DNA from: Karalla daura
Taxonomy: Eukaryota > Chordata > Actinopteri > Chaetodontiformes > Leiognathidae
Length of the DNA stretch: 64,000 bases
Assembly (NCBI GenBank): GCA_029224185.1
Contig: CM055192.1
Coordinates: 17,438,739 to 17,502,738 of the forward strand
Direction of reading: 5' to 3'
Part shown: piece by piece, positions 49,191 to 64,000 of the stretch
Layout of the letters: each line of letters begins with the position of its first letter
Numbering within the stretch: position 1 is the stretch's first letter
Translations under genes and position numbers: made by a program
The notes under the pieces: generated by a model
Databases searched by the model: none
Told to the model about the DNA's origin: nothing
What the model saw: only the letters and a program-made list of their open reading frames with translations

Positions 49191-49339
49191 GGAGACCAGT
49201 CGCAGTTTGTATGCCATACATTGTTTATATCATAGAACAGAGACAAGTACACAATGGTTGCAAACTTCAATATCACCTAAATCAAATGAACATAACTTGT
49301 CTCACCCTGCCCTGTGAGCTACTGCAGTGCTCTCAGCGT

Positions 49340-49474
49340 GGCTCAGACTCTAACGGTAGGTGGCGCTGTTGCTCAGTGTTGGATCTCCTTTAACCCGGAA
49401 GCACTACCTGCGGACCTTTAATAGAGGGGAAGTGTGCACTGCTTCTGTATGCTTCTTGATGACAGTTGGCTGTT
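49340..49474 (+). promoter_or_regulatory. cdk7: cdk7 promoter and 5' UTR region
   Basis: Immediately upstream of the cdk7 ATG there is no TATA box. CCGGAAGC at 49395-49402 matches the ETS/GABP core (CCGGAAG) often found near start sites of housekeeping genes. The exact transcription start is not visible. Confidence 0.4.
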
Positions 49475-54760
<5,286 letters not shown>

Positions 54761-55155
54761 CTGGATGAGACGACGCCACTGCCCACACACACACACCAAG
54801 TGGCTCAGTTTTCCCACATTGCTCAATATTATCAACTGAAATGTGGAAAAAGTAAAAAAAAAAACAAGTCTAAACCAGCAAGGAGAGAGTGAAAAGGCTC
54901 GGATTTGTTAGGTTGTAGCTCTCGTTAGCACTTGATAACTGTGTTCATCGAATGATGCTCAAAAGAGATGGTCTGAGCTCGATAGCATTTGCTCTGGTTT
55001 GTCTTCATTGTAACAATGATGCCTGAACTCCGGGAGTCCTGATGGAATATGTATATTTATATGACTGAAGAATGCAGCCAAACAAGCAACTTATTTCATT
55101 TGTTAGGGTTTTTTTGTACTTAAGGGCAATAAACAGTGTATATGCACATGTGAAA
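54761..55155 (+). other. cdk7: cdk7 3' UTR
   Basis: About 390 nt after the stop codon, with a canonical AATAAA at 55128-55133 followed by GT-rich sequence (GTGTATATGCACATGTG), a plausible cleavage and downstream element. Cleavage is expected near 55,145-55,155. Confidence 0.65.
55128..55133 (+). terminator. cdk7: cdk7 polyadenylation signal
   Basis: Canonical AATAAA, the first such hexamer after the cdk7 stop codon, with GT-rich sequence just downstream. Confidence 0.65.
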
Positions 55156-56640
55156 ACCTTCTCATGCTATGTGGTGATGTTTGAAAGGAGACCTCAATGT
55201 AAAAAAGTTTAAATATATAGTAGTAAACATGCATTGCAGTGTGATACATCATGACTTACTGGAAGCCCATTTGCTTTCAGTGGAAAATGTTCTGCCAGTG
55301 CACACATTCACATGGCAACACCCATACAGTTCACAGAGATTAGATTCATTTTTGCATGGGCATTCATGCAGCTTTTCACCTGCTCAGGGTGTGTATGTGT
55401 GTGTGTGTGTGTGTAGACCGAAATACACAGCGGTTTATTTACTCGCCCTGCTAGTCGGGGTCAGAAATAAAAGGGTGTGTATTCGCCTCGCTGTGTGACT
55501 GCTGTTTGTGTGGCATGAGTCCTGTCCTCAGGGCAGACAAGGTGACGCTAGGCTTGACAGTGTCAAGCAGCAATGTGCTGCCCGACATATCTTCCTCCTC
55601 CTGTCCTCTGTCTTCAACGTTACTGTGATCCGATGCAGTCTGACATGTCGCAGGCCTGACGCTCTGCTGCCCTTTTGGTTTTCTGTCAAACAGGATCAGA
55701 TTAGGGAGGAAGACGGAGGCAGAGTTTGTCACAGCTGAAAAAGATTCAATCTCCACTATTTAATCAAATCCGTTTCTTATTTTCAAACACAAGGCCGTTC
55801 AGATTTGTCTCCTGCTTAATGTTAAATGTCCACTGCGTGACATCATGCTCCAACTTGGCTAAGTCTCGATAAGTTGTGCCTCAGTCGTGCACTATACATG
55901 AATAACCCTAAATTTTCAGTGTCCACTTGTGTGAGCAGATTCAGGAAGTGAGCCGAGGTGACTGGGGATTTGAGGTCACAACCCCTGAAGTTCAGAAAAA
56001 GGCCACTGAGTGTGTGCGCGTGTCATGTTTATTTATAAATGCTCACAATAAAGCTCTGAGAGAGGGGACACAATGACTTTGTGTGGTGACAGTGGGTGAC
56101 CACTGTGTGTGTGTATTGGGTCAGATGACAGGTTTGGCAAATAGCTGCACAGTCTCATGCAGTTACAGTAGCGGCCTTATCAGCTCGACCTCACACAGAG
56201 GCCATTTTATCAGCGCGAGCAGCCGCAGCCGTCAGAGACGCGCTCACAGCATATGAGCATGGAGTTGGTGAGAAACTCACCCATGAGGCTGAATCAGCAG
56301 GATTTGCCTGTGGGCTGAACTAGAGTGGGATGATTGAAGAGCTTGAATGAATAATACAGCGTGAAACTGTTTGTTAGAAAGCTCAACAAGACAGACAGAC
56401 AGACAAATAAAGGGCCATTTGGTGACTTCTTTGATGTTTTGCTCGCCACTGCCGAGGCTCCAACCGGTCTGTGACGTCATCTTCATTTGGTCAGACGTCT
56501 TTGAATGAAGATCCTTCCATGTTGCCATTTGCCGTCTCGATTATTTCTATTAAAAATAGCACAGGTTAATTTAACGTGGTTAGCTCTTAACTTGACAAAA
56601 AAATGTATGCAATGCTTTTCTATCCATCCATCTACTGTGC
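55156..56640. other. intergenic between cdk7 and serinc5-like exon
   Basis: About 1.5 kb of mostly unique sequence with a short (GT)n at about 55,395-55,413. No exon recognised. Confidence 0.5.
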
Positions 56641-56649
56641 TTTACCATT

Positions 56650-56767
<118 letters not shown>

Positions 56768-56779
56768 GACAAACACACT

Positions 56780-57052
56780 GTCATCACGAGCTTCTCAGTC
56801 TCTTTGTTGGTGATGTGCTGTGCGATGGGAGGAGGGACAGGGAGGAGGAGGAGGAGGGGAGGAGGAGGAGGAGACAGCGGCTGTGTCGGACAGGGAAGAG
56901 GGAGGACGAAGAGCAGCTTTGAGGGGGGACAGGCTCGTCGCTTCCCGTGGAGGAGGTGATTTCATGTGGAAGAAGAAGAAAGCGCTTTGAGAGAGCAGCG
57001 AGGTCTCCACACGGCGACACGGATTTCTAATTGTTCACCCCCAGCCTCCACA
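56780..57052 (+). promoter_or_regulatory. serinc5: candidate promoter/5' UTR of serinc5-like gene
   Basis: GAGGAGGAGG-rich, CG-containing DNA immediately upstream of the MCTPCCISQ exon, right after the long (GATA)n array. The composition change and downstream ATG with splice donor suggest a TATA-less promoter. Inferred only. Confidence 0.35.
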
Positions 57053-57079
57053 ATGTGTACTCCATGTTGTATCTCGCAG
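57053..57079 (+). CDS. serinc5: probable first coding exon of a SERINC gene, partial
   Basis: Reads MCTPCCISQ, then a donor CAG|GTGAGG. Human SERINC5 begins MSAQCCAGQ, with the same nine-residue length and Cys5, Cys6 and Gln9 in common. The ATG has A at -3, and the GC- and purine-rich segment at 56,800-57,050 looks like a promoter. SERINC proteins are multi-pass membrane proteins linked to serine-derived lipids; SERINC5 is also a lipid scramblase and antiviral restriction factor. The second exon (expected to begin LACCCGS-like) was not found, so it lies beyond the window or was missed. Nine residues are weak evidence; the call is an inference. Confidence 0.5.
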
Positions 57080-58804
57080 GTGAGGAACAATAGTCCTTCC
57101 CTCTCGTTGTGATCTTTATTACTGTTGTTGTTATTGTTGTTGTTGGACGGTGGGAGCGACAGTAGCAGTTTCTCTCCACATCTGTGGACACCGACCAAGC
57201 AAGCACGCAAGCAAGCAGCGCGAACCACAGGCTACAGTGTTACGAGGAGGAAACCACCCCCCTCCCGTCCTCATCCACTCAATTCACGGCGTGAAATTGT
57301 TTGCAATTCCCCACAGCATTAGAAACACGTTTTCACGGGGACCTTGTGTTTTCGCTGTAAAGGAGACAAAGAGAGAGACGTGGGGAGCGTACCTGCTCCC
57401 CGAGGCTTCGCTCAGCTCGCGCATACCTATCTCGTCTGCCTCGTTATGTGCTGATGAAGCTGTCTTCGTCGAGGCTTTCTAGATTGTCTTTTTTTCACCC
57501 TCCCCAGCAATGTTCAGTGTCAGTTCTGGAAACTCCACCAAACGTCTCGCTCCCCTTGCTCTGAAACTTCAGGGCCAGCCAGACTTGTAGCTACTTCTGC
57601 CTCCTCCACTAATGTGTGTCGCTGAGTTGGTTCAGGGCTATATATGTTTAAGTGTACTCACGTTCTCACGCTAAAGTTTCATTATTGGTTTATTAATCTA
57701 TCCGAACGTGGTTTTCTTTGTCTTTTGTGACAGTAAATTGAATTTCCCCGGATATAAAGACTGTTTGATGAATGAATAAAGCAATGTGTGAATGTGTCAG
57801 AATGGGATTTTGGAGCATGATGGACATTTCATATAGTTTCAAGGGATTAGTCAGGAAAGTTAGGAACCAATATTGGAGATATTTGAAAAAATTGAATTAT
57901 TGGTGATATGCGAGTAACATAATACTGGAGACGTTAAGCTTCTGCCTATCTAGTTATCCTGAAAAGTCAGCCAGTGAGTGGTCTACATGAGAAGTTTGAG
58001 GGGGTTTTCTTCTCTGCCGAGTGTCTTCTATCCAACTAGCAGATTGTTTTTGACCACAGGGTCACCACTGCTGAGCTGCTCTGGTCAGGAATTTAATTAC
58101 ACAGACACATCCCTCTTCTAAAGGGGAGCTCACCACCATTTCCTGTTCTTTTCAAAGACGGGGAGAGTTGGAAACGGATGGATTAGGAGAAAATGAACGG
58201 CAAACAATAATATCAGTTCTGTTTTGCTGTGCCGGCACTGTGTTAATCCCCATCTGCAGACGGCCTATTTAATGTTGTTGCCATTGCTATGTGTGTACAC
58301 TTGTAATTAACATTTTTTTTGCATGTGCATGTATGGGACCCTCTTGAGGTTTAGAGGGGCCCAAATTGATGTGTGGTCTTCTAATTTCCTCTTTGGCTCA
58401 GGGTTGGAAATTAAGGGTGGGTGGATGTTGTTTGGGTGAGACGAAAATACAACAGTGGGCATGGTGTGGGGGCAGCTCGCTTGTAATTTCTCAGTGGGAT
58501 CAGGGATGTATGCCATGTTGTGTTGGGATAGGGGGTAGGCTTTAAGCCCAGTGAATTTTGCCCAGTGTGCTGTGAGCATTGGCTGCAAGTGTTGGCCGGG
58601 ACTGAGACCATGTGGGTATGCAGCTCAGCTATGACACATGCCACTTTCACTAGGCACACAAGTCAAGAGGACCTAAAGGACAGTACAATGAACCTCTTCA
58701 ATGTTTTCAGATACTTTTATACTGTACTACAGCTCTCTCCCGGTCTCATTGTGGTAATCCAAAGTCATAAAAAGATCTTCGATAATCACTCCACGATTGA
58801 CACT

Positions 58805-59240
58805 TTTGCCATGCATGGTGGATGGCGTTATCGCCTCACAGCACGAAGGTTTGAGTCCCAGCCGGACCGAAGGCCTTTCCCAACTCAACTCTATTTATTT
58901 TCAGTGCCAGTTTGTAACAGATGGTATCTCAAGGCAGAAGTGAGCAACAATAGGTACAGGGAAGTTACATAGTAAACACCCCCTGGCCTTAGATACCAAG
59001 AAAACCCTGAGAGAGGGAGAAACATCAGGGCGAGAGACAGAGGAGGGGATCCTAGACAGTATACATACTTTCAATGTGAAGTGCGCATGGGAAGAGCCGT
59101 TGTGTGCGTGGGCTTTCTCTGCACATTCCAGTTTCCTCCCACAGCCCAAAATCATGCATGTTTAAGTCTATCTGAGACTCTCAATTTAGAGCGTGAGCAT
59201 CGGTGGATCCAAGTTAAACTGGCAAAACTCCCCTTCACTA
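58805..59240 (+). repeat. fish dispersed repeat, interrupted copy
   Basis: The head (GGTGGATGGCGTTATCGCCT CACAGCACGAAGG) is at 58,818-58,890. The middle part, CCAGTTTCCTCCCACAGCCC AAAATCATGCATG, resumes only at about 59,128. About 200 nt of unrelated sequence lies between, consistent with an insertion into the element or two fragments. Confidence 0.6.
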
Positions 59241-60311
59241 GTTGTCACTGTGAGCTGGCAGTTTGTGGGCCACGGCCCAGAGGCTGTAAAGTCACATACT
59301 GTAGGGGCAGATCCTGCAAACGATGTTAGAACCGCGTGTTGATGAGCTGTAAAATCACCTGACTTGTAAACCTGTAGCTTTTAGTGGGTTCTTGCCAGTC
59401 CTAGCTAATAGAGTTTGTGGCCACCTGCGTCCATGTGAGACCTATCTGCCGTTTTTAGCTTCCACTCAGGAATTTTGCTGCGGTCAGCAGCAGGACTTTG
59501 TTGTCACACGGGGACGTCACGGGCAATATTTCATCTCATTTATGTCACTCTGAACTGTCGCGTAGCAGGGATAATGTCTTCCTCAACCCCTATAAGCCTC
59601 ACTATATCTTACCATGTCTAGACAGTGCTGTTATTTTTTCTGTGGAGGGGGTTGAAGGTGCTGATGCAACAGTGTGAAACGCCAGATAGCGCTTGACATG
59701 GTATTGGTAAATCAGGTGGTATCAGTTGAGCTACTGTGACGCTGTAGTCGGGAACTGCATGAAGCTGTGTGAGAAAACTGTCCAACCGAAGTCTCAGACT
59801 AGAAAACGCATTTTGGGAAGTGAAACAGGCCTCCTGGTAAACGCAGCATGACATTAGATTACCCAGTTGATCTGATATTGCCTTGTGTTTTGACTGTTTT
59901 CCCGTTCTTGTTTGGTCTGTTTCCTTAAGTTATTTTTGTGACAGACTCCTTTGTCTGCATGGGATTGTTTCAGTCCTGCCTTCATTTTTTTTTTACCACT
60001 GTACTGCAGTTCTTTGTCTTGCGTTCCTTTTCTGCCTGTTGGACTTAAGTTTCTTTCTATTGGTTGTAGCTAGGGGCTGTATTTGCCAAGAGGCAACCAA
60101 AGACCTCCCTTTGTGTATAGGAAACAGAGCAGTGATACATTTCTGCTGTGTGTATACAGCTGCCTAGCTCTAAAGACAATAGTGGAGCTGTCACTCACGA
60201 TATAAGGGGAAATGGAGTAGGTCCTGGTCTAGAGCCTGGGCCAACCTAACTCATGTGTGGGAAAGGTTCTCACCTCCTCTTACTCTTTTTATCTCAAATG
60301 TTTGTGTCTTG

Positions 60312-60600
60312 TGACATGGTGGCGGAGTGACTAGTACTGTCATCTCACAGCAAGGAGGTCCAGGGTTGGACTGCTGGTGGGACCGAGGCATTTCTGGGTG
60401 GTATGCTCTCTAGGTCCCAAAACATGCCAGTTTAGGTCAATTGGAGATTGAGAATTGGAGCATTGGAGAAGTGCGAGTGTGAGAGTTAATGGTGTGTGTG
60501 CCTTGTAATGGAGAGGAGACCTGTCTAGGGTGAGTTCACTCCCTTCAGTTCACTCCCCTATATGGGCCAGGGTGCATGTTCAGTTCGAGTCCGAGCTCTT
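60312..60600 (+). repeat. fish dispersed repeat, near full-length copy
   Basis: Reads GTGACATGGTGGCGGAGTGA, CTCACAGCAAGGAGGTCCAG, AGGTCCCAAAACATGCCAG and GGAGACCTGTCTAGGGTGAG in the family order. Diverged; no coding capacity. Confidence 0.65.
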
Positions 60601-61579
60601 GGTATGTCGTAATTCATTAGTGGTCAACTTTATCTGGAGGCGAGCAACATTAAGAATAAACTGACTTCCTGTTGTGAAACCGCCAGCTGCAGCATAGCGT
60701 ATATTTGTCATGCAGGATGCACTAAATTAAAGTGGCACAATGGCAAAAGAGAATGATTCTAAATGCATTTGATGTGATGAATAAATGAGCTGCTACTGTA
60801 CCAGAGCTGACTGTTTGAGGTCTGCACTTCCATGTAAATAGCTATTGAGCCTCTGGTGCCATGTTGTTCTAGCCAAGTTGTTTTGACAGTGTTCATCTTA
60901 ACCATGAGTCATGTCTGACTGCTATATTTTCCCTCCCTGGAAAAAGGTTTGGGTTTCTTCCTCAATGACGAGACTCTGATTATCAGAACAGATAAGCTGG
61001 AAGTTTCTTTTTTCCTCAGCGATAAAAGGGGAAGTCGGTGACAGTCACAGCAGAAACTCCTTTCTGTTGTCTGGTGTGACTAAAAATTCCACTTGTATTG
61101 TCAGCTGCTCTCATCACAGGAATTGTCTCGCTATTCATCAGTGAACCAAAGAGTTACTGTGGTGTAGGATAATGAACTTGGACAGGTCAGGGAGACTTCT
61201 GTGTGGAGGCAGCTGGAAGAGGAGAGCAAGCTGAAATAAAAACACCATGGTTCATTTTGCCTGATGTTACTTCAGCAAACCCCGGTTCACAAACATAGCA
61301 TTTTAGAAACAGACGCATTGTTTTAAATGTGTTTTTTTCATGTTTCAATATGGGCATCTCAGGATATTCCACTTGACCTAAATCCAGAATATACTGAGAC
61401 TTGAAGTTGTCTCACATATTCTCAAAGCCATAGTCTTGATGATTGTGATCTCAAGCAGTTGATCTTCTTCACAAATGGCTCACGGATGAATTCCCTCCTA
61501 GTTTGGTGGTATTTTGTGGTGGGCGCTCAAAGTAGGCCTGTATGTTCACACGTCGCCCCCATTGTTCCTGCTTGGCTTT

Positions 61580-61700
61580 GAATCCTCGACTGAGGCGTGT
61601 GCAAAAGAGGCACTGGTCGATGTGGTCATGTGACACCCTGAAGACCGCTGTGGTCAATGAAACGTATAACGATAAATAAATAATAATAATAAAAAAAACT
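61580..61700 (+). mobile_element. possible retroelement 3' end
   Basis: CACCCTGAAGACCGCTGTGG TCAATGAAACGT followed by AATAAATAATAATAATAAAA resembles 3' tails of fish non-LTR or Penelope-like elements (CTGAAGAAG..GCGAAACG, then an A-rich end). No coding domain recognised upstream. Confidence 0.25.
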
Positions 61701-64000
61701 TCCCTGAGTCAAATGACCTGCGGCCTGGTGGTTTGGGATTTCTGCTTTAGACCAGAACAGCGACTGCGTCATGCAGTGACTCTCTCTCACTGGGGGTTTC
61801 ATATCGGCTAGACAGACCTCAGGGGAGTTTTTGTGTCTGCTTGTGATGTCCCGTCCAGATTTTATCAGATATCCTGACTTTCGACCCGCGGAAGCGTGCC
61901 TGCCTAGAGAAGCCCTCAGCCGGCTCGTTATCCGTCTGCTCCCTGTTGGCTTGCCTCTGCTGTGCTCACCGTCATGTCGTCACTGACCTATTTTTGCTAT
62001 TGGTGTGTTTGCATTGCGTAGGCAGCCCTGTCAGCGCGACTCCAGCGGGAGCTCCCACCGCTGTGTCTGATTCAAGCCTCTCTGCCGTTTCCTGTTTGTT
62101 AAATACCACGTTTCTTTTCACCAGTGCGGAGTGGAGGATAATAAGGAGGAGGGAAAACATGGTAATTATCATCAGTGCTTTGTTAAACAGGTCACAGTCT
62201 AATCACAGACATGGTCATGAGATCGTCTGCATGTGGGTCTCGGGTGCAGCAGTTGATTAAGCATCCAGCTGCGAATCCTTGCCGATCAACCCAAGGTCAT
62301 ACAGAATAACAATAAGTCTCCAAAACTACTACCTTCATTTTGAATGTCATTCAGTTTGTTGCCCGAGGGTTTTCCCACCGCTTTGTCCTGTCCATCCCGC
62401 CTATGCAAAGCTGCCTCCTTTGTGCTTTGAGCGATATCATCTTTCCTCCGACCCCGAGAGCAGCTGTAAGGTCACTAAGTATGGGTAAGTGAGTGATTTA
62501 GGGTAAAGGGCAACAGAAGACAACAAAAGGCGGGGTGAATGAGAGACACGACAAGAAAACACCAGCAATTACAACAATACGTTTCCACATAGCAGAGTGG
62601 GGGAAGATGGAGGAAGTGAGATGAAGGGAGTGAAACAGAGCTGCGGGCTAGTGAGAAAGAGGCAAGCCTTTGTCTCTGGAGAGTTGTGAAGCTTTAGAGG
62701 AGAGCAGTGAGAGTGGCGGGCGGCGTGTTTAGAGGGGAGCAAGACTGAGAAACAGTTTTCAACTTGGCCGTGTTGGGTAACAACAGTCGGTTCATAAATG
62801 TGCTGCAGGTTCAAGATATTGAAATGGAAATGAAACAAACAGGTGTGTCTGATCAGAGAAAGACTGGGATGTAAAATAAAGTTTGCATGTACCTGCCTGC
62901 ATGTAGGAACACAAGAGCGTGACGACAGACGACTGCGAGGGATGTAGTTGGTGAAGTTTCTGGTGAGACGTCTGGATATGGGTTCCTGGTTCTTCCTCAT
63001 TCTCGATTCTGGCTCAAATAGATGATTTGGGTTTGAGTGTACACACTCCATGGCCATATTGCTCCATTTACCACTTGGTTCGGCCAAGTTGCTTAGCTCT
63101 CTGGTTGTAATGATAATGAATGAATGAATGTTAAGTCACACGAGTGGCACTGTGAAGTGTGGTGGCTCATTAAGTATGAAACAGATCTGCGTAGAGGCTG
63201 ATAGTTTAATTCCCACTGTAAAAACTAGGATTTCAAAATGGCGCCCAAGGCATTTGTGATGAAACCATGTCAAGGCAAGGCTAAATATTCCATTCGGCCG
63301 TTCTCGGTCACATTCAACGTCAAGCCGTGTTTTGCTGTGGCGTGAAATGCCGATTTTTGGGCCAGATCTCCGGAGCAATATGGAAAGCCGGTGGGGGGTT
63401 GCTGTTATTGGAGTAGGGGTCTAGTCTACACTGTAGACACGCCGACCACCTGTCAGTGTGCTGCTGGGGCAGGCGGGTACTAGGGGCAGGGGGGGGGGCA
63501 CATGGCCGGCAAAGTGGGTAGGGTCAGCGCGGGTTGCCATGGATACCCTTGTCCTATCTATGTATGGTGGAATTCCCCGAGACATTCCTCTCCCTCCCGC
63601 CTCCCGCCTCCCGCCTCCTCCCCATCAGTTGTGCTGAGGGTTCGTGTCGGCCCCTTCCCTGTGTGCAGTTCACTGGCGAAACACCCCCGAACTAATGAAA
63701 TCTAAATACCCTCGCGACTTAAATCATCCTGTTTATTTCCTGCTTACTTTCAGTCCGGTTGTGGTTAATTAATCGCCCATTGAGGAGGACATGTGGGTGC
63801 AGCAGAGACAAAGGAGCCGGCTTATCCTATTAAGCTGTGAGTGCAGTCAAATGGGGAGCGGGGGCCTCATGCACAAAGCTCGGGTTAGATTTGAGGCTGG
63901 AGATCTAACAGCAGAAATATGCACATACACTCAGAGGCAAAGTTTCCCCGCTTTTTTTTTGTGCGTTAACTGACATGAGATGAACTTCCACCACTATCCC

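Larger units (their letters stand above)
41801..49339. other. intergenic space between divergent setbp1 and cdk7
   Basis: No exon recognised. Unique AT-rich DNA at 41,830-43,080 is followed by frequent (GT)n/(AC)n tracts, a dispersed repeat at 45,432 and the AAC/AAT and AGT repeat cluster at 48,870-49,190. Both genes point away from this block, so regulatory elements for either may lie here. Confidence 0.6.
57080..64000 (+). other. probable first intron of serinc5-like gene / unassigned
   Basis: About 6.9 kb with no recognisable exon. It holds two copies of a fish dispersed repeat (58,805-59,240 and 60,312-60,600), a possible retroelement 3' end near 61,580-61,700, a short (CTCCCGC)n run at about 63,590-63,615, and otherwise unique sequence. 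If the 57,053 exon is wrong, this is plain intergenic DNA. Confidence 0.45.

Overview
The window is nuclear DNA of a bony fish, probably a spiny-rayed teleost. Three things support this. Its genes are split by short GT-AG introns of vertebrate type. (AC)n/(GT)n microsatellites are extremely dense. Several dispersed repeats resemble families common in teleost genomes. There are no bacterial operons, CRISPR arrays or rRNA genes. Most long open frames are translated microsatellites or low-complexity DNA and are not annotated as genes.

Left part (about 1-41,800, minus strand): setbp1, the SET-binding protein 1 gene. Six coding exons were joined by splice signals and reading phase: 34254-34694, 19803-20224, 17469-19400, 17155-17362, 15992-17051 and 11738-12243. 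Together they encode 1,522 residues (human SETBP1 is 1,596). The product keeps three AT-hooks, the beta-TrCP phosphodegron DSGIGT inside the SKI-homologous region, and the His/Lys-rich repeat. It lacks the C-terminal proline repeats of the mammalian protein, and the HCF-1-binding tetrapeptide reads HHYY. A 5' untranslated region is spliced at 34852. A candidate noncoding first exon and promoter lie near 40,879-41,800. The 3' UTR probably extends several kilobases below 11,738. The left end is intergenic, with one decayed LINE-like fragment and AT-rich stretches that look like possible conserved noncoding DNA.

Middle (about 41,800-49,470): the intergenic space between two divergent genes, filled with microsatellites and a fish dispersed repeat.

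Right part (plus strand): cdk7, the CDK-activating kinase of TFIIH, is complete in twelve coding exons from 49475 to 54760 (343 residues), with a polyadenylation signal at 55128. Then comes a probable first coding exon of a SERINC family gene (best match serinc5) at 57053-57079. The rest of the window, to 64,000, is probably its first intron plus dispersed repeats.

The two well-supported genes act in the nucleus. SETBP1 is an AT-hook chromatin factor that binds SET/PP2A and recruits HCF-1/MLL complexes. CDK7 phosphorylates RNA polymerase II and cell-cycle CDKs. Nothing suggests they form a joint system. I found no undescribed multi-gene system; the most interesting signals are lineage-specific changes in setbp1 (HCF-1 motif, extra introns, missing proline repeats, an expanded PSPSP array).
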